Shown: positions 25,160 to 34,762 of the stretch, one piece after another | Numbering within the stretch: position 1 is the first letter of the stretch | Layout: the number at the start of each line of letters is the position of its first letter | Notes under the pieces: model-generated | Databases searched by the model: none | What the model was told of the DNA's origin: nothing | Seen by the model: only the letters and a program-made list of their open reading frames with translations | Source: Candidatus Nitrosocaldus schleperae | Lineage (GTDB): Archaea > Thermoproteota > Nitrososphaeria > Nitrososphaerales > Nitrosocaldaceae | Reading direction: 5' to 3' | Assembly: GCA_013538805.1 (NCBI GenBank) | Contig: JABXGR010000005.1 | Span: 37,895-101,894 of the forward strand | Length of the DNA stretch: 64,000 nucleotides | Translations under genes and position numbers: made by a program

Positions 25160-25621
25160 TTATCTCTGCTTCTTACCATTACTAGAGATGCTCCTCAACA
25201 TACTCCTCATCGCACTAATCAATGCATACACCTCAGGGCTCTTCATAAGAGCAAGTAACTCCAGTATACTAGCCTTCTTCCTTTGTGCCTTGATCTCCTC
25301 ATACATAACATTCAAGCCCTTAGGTAGTTTCTCTGCAAGCTCAAAGAGTACAGGTTGATCTATCCTACTGAGCATATAGAGGAGCATCATTAGGTTCCCT
25401 ATGGCAGCCATCATCTCTGCTCTAGCCATGTAGTTGAAGCCTTCATCAAAACCCTCAGCAAGTCCTTCTAATGCTGCAAGTATGCCACTCTCCTTAAGCC
25501 TTGATAGTGTTCTCAGCAGACTCTCAATAGCATCAGAGTTATCTGCAAGCATATCCAGCAGTCTGATGATCTTTTCAGCCTTCTCCTCTGGTATGTTTAG
25601 TGTTAATGCCATCATGCTCAC
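25160..25621 (-). CDS. DUF1641 protein
   Basis: This 153-residue helical protein has the DUF1641 pattern: leucine-rich helices with LADNSDAIESLLRTLSRLKESGILAALEGLAEG, then MMAAIGNLMMLLYMLSRI. The family occurs beside sulfide:quinone oxidoreductase or formate dehydrogenase genes, and its role is unknown. Here it follows the SQR gene by 18 bases in the same operon. The C-terminal Lys/Arg tail (SSNGKKQR) is short. No transmembrane segment is evident, although the middle is hydrophobic enough for peripheral membrane contact. Confidence 0.8.
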   Translation of the reverse strand: MSMMALTLNIPEEKAEKIIRLLDMLADNSDAIESLLRTLSRLKESGILAALEGLAEGFDEGFNYMARAEMMAAIGNLMMLLYMLSRIDQPVLFELAEKLPKGLNVMYEEIKAQRKKASILELLALMKSPEVYALISAMRSMLRSISSNGKKQR

Positions 25622-25639
25622 CCCATAAATCTCATCCTG

Positions 25640-26812
25640 TTATCTACCAAAGAGTTCTGCAAACCACATCCTCTCAAATGCCATCTTTATTCCTCTGAAT
25701 GCCTTCATACCTCCAAGCATCCAGCACTCTGGGTACTTTGCCTCTCCAGCAAGCACCTTTGAGAAGTCACAGAATACAGCAGCACCAGCATACCCTATAT
25801 CCATAACACATATCCCGCTCCTGTTGTAGTTCATTGCCATGTATGCACCAGATAACTCATCTGCAATCTGTGTAGCAATGTAATCTCCCTCAAAGTGTGC
25901 AAATACACCAGCCATACCTATGCCTAGAGTAGGTGCTATTATATCCCCTAACCCAAACACATCATCGTATCTAGCATTCCTTAGGTTCTTCCTTGCTACA
26001 CTCATGTACCCACTTGCTTTATCAGCAAGATCGCTCTCAGCAACTGCTCTAGATGGCATGTGTGGTGGTATAACCACTGCAAGATCATACTCTAGAGCAT
26101 CCCCATCCTCTGCAACTATCCTCTTCCTCTCCCCATCTATATGATCTACCTTCCAGTTACCATAGAACCTTATCCTGTACTGTTCTAGGAAGTTGGTGAA
26201 TGCCTTCTGCATAAATGGGCCAAAGGGCTCCATTGGAGTACTCCAGGCAGGGTGGAATATGCTTATCTCTGTCCTATCATCCACACCCCTCTGCTCTGAT
26301 AGGTAGCGAAGCATGAGTGCAAGTTCAAATGGTGCTGGAGGGCATCTGTATGGCATAGATGCTACCCCTACCACTATCCTTCCTCCCTTGAACCCTGCTA
26401 GAGCATCCTTGAACCTTAAGGCATCATCCAACTCCCATGTATGATATGCATGCTCCATACCCTTGAGCATCTCAGGCTTCAACTCTGCACCAAGTGCAAC
26501 AACAAGATAGTCATAATCAAGTACTCTTGTATCTCCATCAACCTCTACGCTAACCTTCCTATCTGCTGCATCTATTGACTTGACTGAACCGTGAAGGAAG
26601 TTTATACCCTTACTCTCTAGTAGGATGAGTTCCCTCCTCACATCATCTGGCTTCCTTGTACCCATAGCAACCCAGAGGTATGATGGCCTGAACTCATGGT
26701 ACCTATTCTTATCTACAATGGTGATATTGGATTTGTCCTTGAGCATCTTACTCAACCTTGAGGCTACAACAACACCACCAGCCCCACCACCAAGGATCAG
26801 TATCCTCTTCAT
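25640..26812 (-). CDS. Sulfide:quinone oxidoreductase-like flavoprotein (SQR/NDH-2 family)
   Basis: The 390-residue FAD protein begins MKRILILGGGAGGVVVASRLSKML (dinucleotide-binding fold) and has the second fold near VDGDTRVLDYDYLVVALGAEL. PYRCPPAPFELALML (Cys in the SQR position) and YAGAAVFCDFSKVL (second Cys) favour sulfide:quinone oxidoreductase over type II NADH dehydrogenase. It would pass electrons from sulfide to quinone at the inner face of the membrane. The frame extends 16 codons upstream, but MKRIL is the natural start. It pairs with a DUF1641 gene. The redox substrate is inferred, not proven. Confidence 0.85.
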   Translation of the reverse strand: MKRILILGGGAGGVVVASRLSKMLKDKSNITIVDKNRYHEFRPSYLWVAMGTRKPDDVRRELILLESKGINFLHGSVKSIDAADRKVSVEVDGDTRVLDYDYLVVALGAELKPEMLKGMEHAYHTWELDDALRFKDALAGFKGGRIVVGVASMPYRCPPAPFELALMLRYLSEQRGVDDRTEISIFHPAWSTPMEPFGPFMQKAFTNFLEQYRIRFYGNWKVDHIDGERKRIVAEDGDALEYDLAVVIPPHMPSRAVAESDLADKASGYMSVARKNLRNARYDDVFGLGDIIAPTLGIGMAGVFAHFEGDYIATQIADELSGAYMAMNYNRSGICVMDIGYAGAAVFCDFSKVLAGEAKYPECWMLGGMKAFRGIKMAFERMWFAELFGR

Positions 26813-26909
26813 AAGATGAATTACCCTAAGCAAGTTAATATCACTTACCTCTATTCTCATGTATAATAATCAACCAATAATCAAAATTACAAAATAAAGG
26901 AAGAGGGGT

Positions 26910-27521
26910 TTAACCATGTATGGTTCTTAGATGCTGCCCAGCGTGAGGAGACTCGCCTATGAACCTCCTCCTAAAGTGTGCAGATGGTCTGCCATAGAGG
27001 AGTTCGAGGAACCATGCCTCATGCTCTATCTCCTCCTGCATTATCCTCTGTGCAATATCGTATGTTCTTGGGTCCTTGCCAAAGGTCATCTCGCATACAG
27101 CTGCCCATGACTTTATTGCACACTGCTCTGCAGCAAGGAGAACCTTTATTATCTCCTTAATATCCCTCCAGTTCTCAGGCAACTTGGCATCTGGGCATGC
27201 TGCCTTGTTTGCAAACTCCCTTATATCCTCTGGCAGGGATCCTCCCAACTCATATATCCTTGGAACCATAGCCTCGAAGTGGTTCCTATCCTCTATCCTT
27301 GCATCCTCAACGATCTCCTTTATGCCCTCACCATCAAGGCCTACACAGTGCATCCTTAAGATTGTGTAGTAGTAGTAGGTTGTGAACTCAGCACTAACCC
27401 CTGCTATGAGGAGATCAAGCAGTTTCTTAACATCAACCCCTGCCTGCTTTATAACCTGGACTGCAACAACATCCTCCTCCTTAATCTGCATAGCCTTGGC
27501 AGGATCTTCGCTCTTGCTCAT
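26910..27521 (-). CDS. Dps-like (DPSL) ferritin-family protein
   Basis: This 203-residue four-helix ferritin-like protein is of the archaeal Dps-like type. [19 protein letters not shown] and [25 protein letters not shown] supply the first metal-binding Glu and His. [20 protein letters not shown] supplies the second set. Cysteines near AACPDAKLP and [13 protein letters not shown] are also a DPSL trait. Such proteins form 12-mers that store iron and detoxify peroxide. A TTTAAA box is centred 27 bases before the start (27545-27550). Its place beside SQR and TrxR suits an oxidative-stress role. Confidence 0.87.
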   Translation of the reverse strand: MSKSEDPAKAMQIKEEDVVAVQVIKQAGVDVKKLLDLLIAGVSAEFTTYYYYTILRMHCVGLDGEGIKEIVEDARIEDRNHFEAMVPRIYELGGSLPEDIREFANKAACPDAKLPENWRDIKEIIKVLLAAEQCAIKSWAAVCEMTFGKDPRTYDIAQRIMQEEIEHEAWFLELLYGRPSAHFRRRFIGESPHAGQHLRTIHG

Positions 27522-27544
27522 ACTATAGATAACTGTGGAAATGA

Positions 27545-27550
27545 TTTAAA
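27545..27550 (-). promoter_or_regulatory. TATA box of the Dps-like gene
   Basis: TTTAAA is centred 27 bases before the ATG of the Dps-like gene, the usual leaderless spacing in this window. Confidence 0.5.
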
Positions 27551-27622
27551 CTTTATCATGGCATATATCCTGAATCTAGTTAACTTTCTTTGCATCTATG
27601 GCTAAAACTATTTTACGAAGGT

Positions 27623-27633
27623 ATTTTAATATA
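27623..27633 (+). promoter_or_regulatory. TATA box of the RNR-like regulator gene
   Basis: ATTTTAATATA is centred 26 bases before the ATG at 27653 and supports that start. Confidence 0.5.
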
Positions 27634-27652
27634 ATGAGTACTAGCAAAGGCA

Positions 27653-29728
27653 ATGGGCTTGACTAGTGATTATGCTGAGAGGGATGATGGTAGCATCAGT
27701 AGTAATAACACCGCCAATAGCATCGAGCCAGTACCTAGGCGTGTTAAGATGATATTCTCTGTTATGGCAAATCCAAACAGGATAGATATACTAAGGATAC
27801 TCAACTCAAAAGGTTCACTAACGTACTCTGATCTCAAGGCACAAGTAGGCTTCAAATCCAAGAAGGAGAGTGGTAAGTTTGCCTATCATCTAAGGAAGCT
27901 CTTGAAGCACTCGCTTGTAGCATTGAACAGGGCTGAGAGGAAGTATGTGATAACCAACAAGGGGAAACTCATACTTAACTTAACAAGGCAGATAGAGGAG
28001 AGGTCTGTTATGGAGAGTGGGAATATACATGTAAGAACAAGGGATAGGATGGAGGAGTTCGATGCTCACAAGGTAACCCAGTCCCTTGTGAGAGAGACCA
28101 ACATGCCACCAGAACTTGCACAGAAGATAAGCGAGGAGGTTGAGAACAAGGTTCATAGGATGCAGGGTGTATATCTTACAACATCGCTCATAAGGGATAT
28201 AGTAGGTTCCATACTTTTGGAGCATGGGTATGAGAATTACAGGGAGAAGTTCTCTACCATAGGCATACCAATATCTGAGATAGCCAGCATGCTTGGTGAT
28301 AAGAGTTATGATATAGGCTCAGTGATCAACAGCATGGCTTATTCATTACTCAAGGAGTACCATCTCTTCCATACTATACCAAAGGATGTGGCAGATATGC
28401 ATCTCTCAGGTGATATAAATATAGCAAACATAAGTCATTGGAGCATCACGCCAGATACAATCTTTGTAAATATAAAGGGGTTGCTTGATAACTACACTAA
28501 TAGTAACAAAGCAAGGTTATACAACATAGATGGGATAGATGATCCATTCATAAAGATTGGTATAGTATGCAGTATACTTAGCAGGTATGCAGCAGAGGAG
28601 GTTGTAGTGCATGGGATATCTGGTGTGTTGGATGATTGCACAAATGGGATGGGTATAACGAGGGATAGGTTCGCCAGCATGCTTATGCTTATATCATCAA
28701 TGACATACTCAAGGATATCGTTCATGCTTGAAGAGTTATTTGAGGGTAGCAGGAGTATTGCTGGCGAACTTATTGATGGTTATGCTTACTATGTGAAACA
28801 TACCCAACACCCTAACCCTAAGATCTCTATAGTACTCCCTAATCATCATGGTGGTGATGGTAATAGTCTAATAGCTGAGTATGTGGATAAGATTGTTGAG
28901 ATATCATCTATGGGTGGATCTATAGCAGTAAGTGATAGGCTTGTAGGATCAAAGGGGCTTATATCCAAGAATGAGTATATAAACCTTGTACTACATTCGC
29001 TCTCAATAAACCTGCCTAGAGTTGCATATGAGTCTAATAATGATGAGGTGTACTTTAGGGCAAGGCTTGCATTGTTACTCAAACCCATAATAACTGCACT
29101 ATCCTCAAGGAAGGTGATGGTTGAATACTCTATCAAGCATGTGCTTCCCTCCCTATCTGATGATGCTGGAATTGATGCAAGCATGGTTATAAACATGGTA
29201 GATCTACAATCATCCATATCTAATGTTCTTAAACATGATGATATTATAGATGTAGCAAGAAAGGTTAGAAGGACGCTAGTGGATAAGAGCAAGGAGATGG
29301 GGTATAACATAAGCATAGCAATGATAGATGATGGTAGTGCATCAAGACTTGCTAAACTTGATGGGGAGAGGTATGGTAGGTTACCTACAGGTGGGAGTTA
29401 TTACATGCATGGTGTAGAGGTACATGCTGAGGATATGCTCAGCCTTGATGCTAGTTATTATACCAACGTAGCAGCGTTAAGCAGTATATTCGATGGTGGT
29501 ATAACAACAACCTTGGATATAAGCAATGTGAGCCCTAATATTGCAAGGAATGCTGTTAGTCATGCCATGGATAGGTTCAGTTTCTTCAGGATAGTGAATA
29601 GGGGAGTGAGTGTATGCAGTAGATGTGGTTCAAGGTTCAGTACCTCTAGCATGATTGCTATGAATGGTAGCAGCAGCAACACTGATAGATGCCCAAACTG
29701 TAAGGCGCCTCTTATAAGTATCAAATAA
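27653..29728 (+). CDS. Winged-helix, ATP-cone and NrdD-like fusion protein, candidate RNR regulator
   Basis: The 691 residues carry three parts. The first is an ArsR-like winged helix (about 30-115, SVMANPNRIDILRILNSKGSL...FAYHLRKLLKHSLV). The second is an ATP-cone (about 124-215, IHVRTRDRMEEFDAHKVTQSL). The third is a long domain resembling anaerobic RNR (TIPKDVADMHLSGDINIANISHW recalls the NrdD pattern of D-x2-HLxGDIHIHDL). It ends in a zinc site (CSRCGSRF, CPNCKAPL), but no glycyl-radical loop is seen, so catalysis is unlikely. The gene lies 68 bases before nrdJ. A DNA-binding, nucleotide-sensing regulator of dNTP synthesis is inferred. Asn/Ser-rich inserts are frequent. Confidence 0.78.
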   Translation: MGLTSDYAERDDGSISSNNTANSIEPVPRRVKMIFSVMANPNRIDILRILNSKGSLTYSDLKAQVGFKSKKESGKFAYHLRKLLKHSLVALNRAERKYVITNKGKLILNLTRQIEERSVMESGNIHVRTRDRMEEFDAHKVTQSLVRETNMPPELAQKISEEVENKVHRMQGVYLTTSLIRDIVGSILLEHGYENYREKFSTIGIPISEIASMLGDKSYDIGSVINSMAYSLLKEYHLFHTIPKDVADMHLSGDINIANISHWSITPDTIFVNIKGLLDNYTNSNKARLYNIDGIDDPFIKIGIVCSILSRYAAEEVVVHGISGVLDDCTNGMGITRDRFASMLMLISSMTYSRISFMLEELFEGSRSIAGELIDGYAYYVKHTQHPNPKISIVLPNHHGGDGNSLIAEYVDKIVEISSMGGSIAVSDRLVGSKGLISKNEYINLVLHSLSINLPRVAYESNNDEVYFRARLALLLKPIITALSSRKVMVEYSIKHVLPSLSDDAGIDASMVINMVDLQSSISNVLKHDDIIDVARKVRRTLVDKSKEMGYNISIAMIDDGSASRLAKLDGERYGRLPTGGSYYMHGVEVHAEDMLSLDASYYTNVAALSSIFDGGITTTLDISNVSPNIARNAVSHAMDRFSFFRIVNRGVSVCSRCGSRFSTSSMIAMNGSSSNTDRCPNCKAPLISIK

Positions 29729-29796
29729 AATATGGTCCCTTATCTACTCCAGATATGTAGTAGAATTCAAATAAGGATGCTGACAAATATACAACA

Positions 29797-32457
29797 ATGA
29801 AGGATAGTATAGATGTGAAGCCCCAAGACCTAGCCAGTGCTATAGGTAAGATAAGGAAGAGGGATGGTAGCATAGTTGAGTTCCAGATATCAAAGATAAC
29901 CAATGCAATATACAAGGCACTTGTTGCTACAAGGAGGCCAGACTATGCCCTTGCTGAGAGGCTTGCAGAGAAGGTTGTGCAGAGGCTTATCAAACAGGGG
30001 TTCGATGCAAGCAACATACCAGGGGTTGAGGATGTTCAAGATATAGTTGAGACAGTGCTAATAGATGAGGGTTTGGCAGATACTGCCAAGGCATACATAC
30101 TCTACAGGCATGAGAGGAGGAGGATAAGGGAGGAGAAGATGAAGATACTTGAGAGGAGTAGGCTGGATGAGGTTGATAAGGCATTAAGTACAAACTCTCT
30201 ACGTGTACTTGCAAGCAGATACCTGCTTAGGGATGAGAATGGTAAGATAGTTGAGAGTCCAAAGCAGATGTTCGAGAGGGTTGCCATACTTATTGCTATA
30301 CCAGATATGCTTAGGGATGCTAGAGTCTTCATGCTAGATGGCAAGTTCAAGAGGGATGATGTTGCAAGGGTTAATGCATACATTGAGAGCATAGATGAGC
30401 TTGATGGAAAGTATGGCATAGGGAGGTACAGGTTGAATAAATGGCATGTTGAGGCAATGCTTAGACTCTACAAGGAGTTAGCATTACAGAACAGGATGAA
30501 GGTAGGCATAGATGAATTGTTAAGCATGCTTGAGAAGGGTGAGTTCGATGCATATGAGAAGAGGGTTGAGGAGTACTATAGGCTCATGGTTGATATGTAC
30601 TTCCTACCAAACTCCCCAACGTTAATGAATGCAGGTGCAAGGCTTGGTCAGTTGAGTGCATGCTTCGTTCTCCCAATACATGATGATCTAGCAAGCATAA
30701 TGAAGACTGCTACAGATGCTGCACTCATCTTCAAGTCTGGTGGAGGTGTAGGGATCAATTACTCAAACCTTAGGCCAGAGGGCGATATAGTTGCATCTAC
30801 AAGCGGTGTTGCATCTGGTCCAGTATCGTTCATGCGCATAGTTGATACAACCACTGAGGTGGTTAAGCAGGGAGGCAAGAGGAGAGGCGCAAACATGGGC
30901 ATACTTGAGGTATGGCATCCAGATATAGAGAAGTTTGTAACAGCAAAGACCAAGCCAGGGGTGCTAGAGAACTTCAATGTAAGTGTTGGGGTATGGTCAG
31001 ATTTTATAGATGCTGTAAGGAGCAATGAGAAGTATGCCTTAAGGAACCCAAGGAATGGAAAGATAGTTGGCTATATAGATGCTAGACAGATGATGGAGTT
31101 GATTGCCATAAGTGCATGGCAGTCAGCAGAACCTGGGATGATATTCCTTGATAACATGAACAAGTATAATGTGATGAAGGGTGTGCAAGGGCTTATAAGG
31201 GCAACGAACCCATGTGGTGAGCAGAGCCTCTACCCATACGAGTCCTGCAACTTAGGCTCCATAAACCTTGCCAAGTTGGTTAAGCGTAGGGCTGACGGGA
31301 GTTATGAGTTCGACTGGCAGAAGTATGAGCAGATAATAAGGCTAGCAACTAGGTTCCTTGATAACGTTATAGATGTGAGCAAGTACCCAATAGATGAGAT
31401 AGATAAGGCAACGAAGGCTAGTAGGAGGATAGGGCTAGGTATAATGGGTCTTGCTGATCTGCTCTACATGCTCAAGATACCATACAACAGCAGGGAGGGT
31501 TATGAGTTGATGAATAAGATTGCTGAAGCCTTGACATACTACAGCATGGATGAGAGCGTTGAGATAGCAAAGGCTAGGGGAGCATTCCCGCTCTACAATG
31601 AGAGCGATTACATTAATGGTAGATTGCCAGTTGCAGGTTACTACGAACTTCCAAAGGAGGAGCATACACACGATTGGGATGCTTTGATAGAGAAGATAAA
31701 GCGCTATGGGATAAGGAATAGCCAGACCACTACTGTTGCTCCAACTGGTACGTTAAGCATGATAGCAGACTGCTCTGGAGGTATAGAACCTACATTTGCA
31801 CTTGTGTATGAGAAGCATGTTACAGTTGGCAAGTTCTACTACACAAACAGGATATTCGAGGAGGCTTTGAGAGAAGCAGGAATATACAGTGATGAGTTGC
31901 TTGAGAGGATAGCAGAGAACTATGGTTCTGTAAGAGGGCTCGATGGGGTGCCAGAGGAGATGCAGAAGGTCTTCGTTACTGCAATGGATATACATTGGGC
32001 AGACCACATAATGGCTCAAGCTGTGTGGCAGAGGTGGATAAGCAATGCAATAGCAAAGACCATAAACATGCCTAATGATGTTACTGCTGAGGATGTGAAG
32101 TGCTCATACCTACTTGCTCATGAACTAGGGTTGAAGGGCATAACTGTATTCAGGGATGGTTCAAGACAGCAACAAGTACTTCACATAACTGGTGAGAGCA
32201 AGGTTAAGAGGTTTGATGCTATACCAAGCAGTTATGTTGTAGAGTACATAAGGAGGCATGTAAAGGATGGTACATTGCTAAAGGAGATTGAGAGTGCTAT
32301 ACTCAAGAGCAATAGGGCAAAGAGTAGCAGGGTTTATACCCTTACCAGTGCTAGTGAGGATGAGGCTCTATGCCCACTCTGCAAGTCCAAGTTGGTCTTT
32401 GCTGAGGGTTGTAATACATGCATGAACTGTGGATGGAGTAGTTGTATAGTCAGTTAA
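29797..32457 (+). CDS. nrdJ: Class II (B12-dependent) ribonucleoside-diphosphate reductase
   Basis: The enzyme makes deoxyribonucleotides using an adenosylcobalamin-derived thiyl radical. The 886 residues have an N-terminal ATP-cone (about 18-112, IRKRDGSIVEFQISKITNAI). The alpha/beta-barrel follows with SACFVLP, the active-site NPCGEQSLYPYESCNLGSINL and the APTGTLSMIADCSGGIEP loop. A C-terminal Cys-rich tail (CPLCKSKLVF...CNTCMNCGWSSC) can act as redox shuttle. It has no NrdB partner, as expected for class II. It links to the cobalamin genes at the left end and the putative regulator just upstream. Confidence 0.95.
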   Translation: MKDSIDVKPQDLASAIGKIRKRDGSIVEFQISKITNAIYKALVATRRPDYALAERLAEKVVQRLIKQGFDASNIPGVEDVQDIVETVLIDEGLADTAKAYILYRHERRRIREEKMKILERSRLDEVDKALSTNSLRVLASRYLLRDENGKIVESPKQMFERVAILIAIPDMLRDARVFMLDGKFKRDDVARVNAYIESIDELDGKYGIGRYRLNKWHVEAMLRLYKELALQNRMKVGIDELLSMLEKGEFDAYEKRVEEYYRLMVDMYFLPNSPTLMNAGARLGQLSACFVLPIHDDLASIMKTATDAALIFKSGGGVGINYSNLRPEGDIVASTSGVASGPVSFMRIVDTTTEVVKQGGKRRGANMGILEVWHPDIEKFVTAKTKPGVLENFNVSVGVWSDFIDAVRSNEKYALRNPRNGKIVGYIDARQMMELIAISAWQSAEPGMIFLDNMNKYNVMKGVQGLIRATNPCGEQSLYPYESCNLGSINLAKLVKRRADGSYEFDWQKYEQIIRLATRFLDNVIDVSKYPIDEIDKATKASRRIGLGIMGLADLLYMLKIPYNSREGYELMNKIAEALTYYSMDESVEIAKARGAFPLYNESDYINGRLPVAGYYELPKEEHTHDWDALIEKIKRYGIRNSQTTTVAPTGTLSMIADCSGGIEPTFALVYEKHVTVGKFYYTNRIFEEALREAGIYSDELLERIAENYGSVRGLDGVPEEMQKVFVTAMDIHWADHIMAQAVWQRWISNAIAKTINMPNDVTAEDVKCSYLLAHELGLKGITVFRDGSRQQQVLHITGESKVKRFDAIPSSYVVEYIRRHVKDGTLLKEIESAILKSNRAKSSRVYTLTSASEDEALCPLCKSKLVFAEGCNTCMNCGWSSCIVS

Positions 32458-32576
32458 TAATAATAGTGTACAATTCTAGCATCCCCTTTTATTTTCTTAA
32501 GGGATGCGATGGTTATTTTGTATGTATCGAGTTCTACTCTAAAAGAACTGAAAGAGTAGCCTGTAAATAATAGGTT

Positions 32577-32849
32577 ATGGATAAGAGGAACAGGTTTGAT
32601 ATAGTTGCAGATATACTGACAGTGCTAGAGAAGGAAGGAGCAATGTACAAGACACAGATAGCCAGCAAGTGCAATCTAGATACAAGGATGCTAAGCAGGT
32701 ATATAGATATGCTTTTAGATGCAAATCTTATAATGCGGGCTAGAGATCAGCCTAGAGCATTCATAATAACTGATGAAGGGAAGAGGTATCTCATGCTATA
32801 CTCAAAGATAAAGCAGATGCTATCTGATTATGAGTTCAACCTGCACTAA
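32577..32849 (+). CDS. Small winged-helix DNA-binding protein
   Basis: The 90-residue protein is a single winged helix: DILTVLEKEGAMYKTQIASKCNLDTRMLSRYIDMLLDANLIMR, then FIITDEGKRYLMLYSKIKQML with a C-terminal helix for dimerisation. This type is abundant in Thaumarchaeota (COG3432-like predicted regulators). Its target is unknown. Because it lies between nrdJ and pyrB, a link with nucleotide synthesis is possible but not shown. Confidence 0.75.
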   Translation: MDKRNRFDIVADILTVLEKEGAMYKTQIASKCNLDTRMLSRYIDMLLDANLIMRARDQPRAFIITDEGKRYLMLYSKIKQMLSDYEFNLH

Positions 32850-32879
32850 TCTATTATGCATGCATGCATGTACACCCAA

Positions 32880-33812
32880 TTATACTGGAGGATTAGCGTT
32901 GATGATCAATGCTAGTAGTGCTGCCCTAACATCCTTGCCATAGGATGCCTGCTTGAAGTACCTTGCCCTTGCATCGTAATCAACCTCATATGCTACCTCA
33001 TCAACCCTAGGCAATGGATGGAGCAGTATGGCATCACTCTTTGCATATTCTAGAACCTTACCATCTATTATGTAACTATGCCTTACCTTCTCATACTCAT
33101 GGGGATCTGGGAACCTCTCCCTCTGTATCCTTGTTACGTATATAACATCAAGCATATCTATAACCTCGTCTATCGAATCATGCTCCTTGATGCGCAAGGA
33201 GTCTAATGCATAGAGGGACTCCTTTCTTATCCTAAGCATAGGTGGCGCTATAAGATGCACCTCCACACTATATCTAGCAAGAGCATAGAGTAGAGAGTAT
33301 ACAGTCCTACTGTACTTCAAGTCCCCAACTATACCAATCTTGAGTCCATCTATCCTACCCTTCTCCTTCATCATCGTGTATAGATCAAGCATTGCTTGTG
33401 TTGGGTGCTCCTCTGCCCCACTTCCAGCATTTATAACTGGCTTCTCTGCAACCTCTGCTGCCAACCTTGCAGAGCCATCAAGCCAGTGTCTAAGCACTAT
33501 AACATCACTGTACGAATCAACAACCCTTATGGTATCAACAAGACTCTCTCCCTTCTCCATGGATGACTCTTTGCCACTTGCTATACCTATGCTTGTGCCA
33601 CCTATAGATGCCATTGCTATCTCAAAACTCAGCCTTGTTCTAGTGCTAGGCTCAAAGAATAGGTAGCATAGAACCTTTCCCTTACATATATTTAGCCTCT
33701 CATGCATGCTCATCTCCCTTATCCTATCAGTTACCTTGAAGAGCATCTCTAACTCATCCCTTGCTATATCCCTAGTTGAGATCACATCCCTCCTATAGAA
33801 TGGGTTAGCCAT
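32880..33812 (-). CDS. pyrB: Aspartate carbamoyltransferase catalytic subunit
   Basis: PyrB condenses carbamoyl phosphate and aspartate in pyrimidine synthesis. The 310-residue protein has the carbamoyl-phosphate site FFEPSTRTRLSFE, the HPTQAMLDLYT segment, RIQRERFPDP and the aspartate-binding HPLPRVDEV. MANPFYRRDVIS fits the family start. A TTG two codons upstream is not needed. It is divergent from pyrI instead of forming the usual pyrBI operon, with interleaved TATA boxes between the two genes. Confidence 0.95.
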   Translation of the reverse strand: MANPFYRRDVISTRDIARDELEMLFKVTDRIREMSMHERLNICKGKVLCYLFFEPSTRTRLSFEIAMASIGGTSIGIASGKESSMEKGESLVDTIRVVDSYSDVIVLRHWLDGSARLAAEVAEKPVINAGSGAEEHPTQAMLDLYTMMKEKGRIDGLKIGIVGDLKYSRTVYSLLYALARYSVEVHLIAPPMLRIRKESLYALDSLRIKEHDSIDEVIDMLDVIYVTRIQRERFPDPHEYEKVRHSYIIDGKVLEYAKSDAILLHPLPRVDEVAYEVDYDARARYFKQASYGKDVRAALLALIINANPPV

Positions 33813-33822
33813 GAGCAAGAAG

Positions 33823-33842
33823 ATTATAAACCACTATATATG
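33823..33842. promoter_or_regulatory. Interleaved divergent promoters of pyrB and pyrI
   Basis: ATTATAAA (33823-33830) is centred 26 bases before the pyrI ATG at 33853. CTATATATG (33834-33842) is centred 26 bases before the pyrB ATG at 33812 on the other strand. Each TATA box lies on the far side of the other, so the two initiation complexes would overlap and may compete, balancing the two subunits. Confidence 0.6.
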
Positions 33843-33852
33843 CAATTAGTAC

Positions 33853-34329
33853 ATGTCAGCAACAACAGAGGAGCAACTCCTGGTTAGGAGGATAAGGGAG
33901 GGTACCGTTATAGACCATATAGATGCTGGCAAGGCATTGCTTGTACTTAAGGCTCTAGGTATAACTGGCAGGGAAGGGAATGTCATCACTGTAGCAATGA
34001 ACGTGCCTAGCGTAAAGCTTGGGAAGAAGGATATAATCAAGATAGAGAATAGGTTGCTTGCTGTAGATGAGACCAACAAGATAGCGCTTATAGCACCTAG
34101 AGCAACAATAAACATAGTTAGTGAGTACAGGGTTAAGGAGAAGAGGAGGGTAGAGTTGCCAAACCTGCTGATAGGTGTATTCAACTGCCCAAACCCATCA
34201 TGTGTAAGCAATGCAGAGAAGAGCATAGCAAGTAGGATAGAGGTTGTAGATAGGGAGAAACAAAAATTAAGGTGTTGGTATTGCAATAGGATGCTAGAGG
34301 CTAGCGAGTTGATATCAAGCATCTATTGA
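33853..34329 (+). CDS. pyrI: Aspartate carbamoyltransferase regulatory subunit
   Basis: PyrI binds CTP/ATP and tunes PyrB. The 158 residues hold the allosteric domain (VRRIREGTVIDHIDAGKALLVLKALGI) and the C-terminal zinc domain with Cys in CPNPSC and CWYC. This matches the C-x4-C ... C-x2-C ligand set of the family. Its 3' end overlaps the convergent membrane-protein gene by 29 bases. The presence of PyrI indicates feedback control of pyrimidine synthesis as in other archaea. Confidence 0.95.
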   Translation: MSATTEEQLLVRRIREGTVIDHIDAGKALLVLKALGITGREGNVITVAMNVPSVKLGKKDIIKIENRLLAVDETNKIALIAPRATINIVSEYRVKEKRRVELPNLLIGVFNCPNPSCVSNAEKSIASRIEVVDREKQKLRCWYCNRMLEASELISSIY

Positions 34330-34762
34330 GCCCTAACCCTATCCTCTCAGCATAGTACTCCATCATCCTTGCATGCCTTGCCTTCTCTGCATAGTTATCA
34401 GCCTTCTCGAACCTAATCATATGATACCTTAGTTGGCTGAGGTCGCACATGCATATACCAGTTACAGGCTTGTACTTTGTATTTGAGATCTCATGCTTCT
34501 TCCTATCAGCGTAAAGGGATACAGCATATGTTGCAAATGGCAAAGCCATTATAGATGCCATTGCAAGATATACCTTCCACCCTATGGTTATTGGACCAGT
34601 TAAGAATAACATCAATGCTATTGCTATAGCGCCTACTGGTATAAGCAGTAAAGAGTATGCAGCAAGCCTATCATATGGTTCAGCATCATGCTCAAACTTG
34701 GAGAGCAGTTCCTCTAACTTTGGCTCTATCCTATACCTACTCTTACTCTCAACCACTAGCAT
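34301..34762 (-). CDS. Two-helix membrane protein of unknown function
   Basis: The 153-residue protein has a charged N-terminal part, two membrane helices (about 34-56 and 62-86) and a cytosolic tail of about 65 residues with one Cys pair (ICMCDLSQ) and a further late Cys. I do not recognise the family. Its 3' end overlaps pyrI by 29 bases in convergent orientation. The next upstream 309 bases hold no gene. The codon use is like that of its neighbours. Confidence 0.6.
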   Translation of the reverse strand: MLVVESKSRYRIEPKLEELLSKFEHDAEPYDRLAAYSLLLIPVGAIAIALMLFLTGPITIGWKVYLAMASIMALPFATYAVSLYADRKKHEISNTKYKPVTGICMCDLSQLRYHMIRFEKADNYAEKARHARMMEYYAERIGLGLNRCLISTR

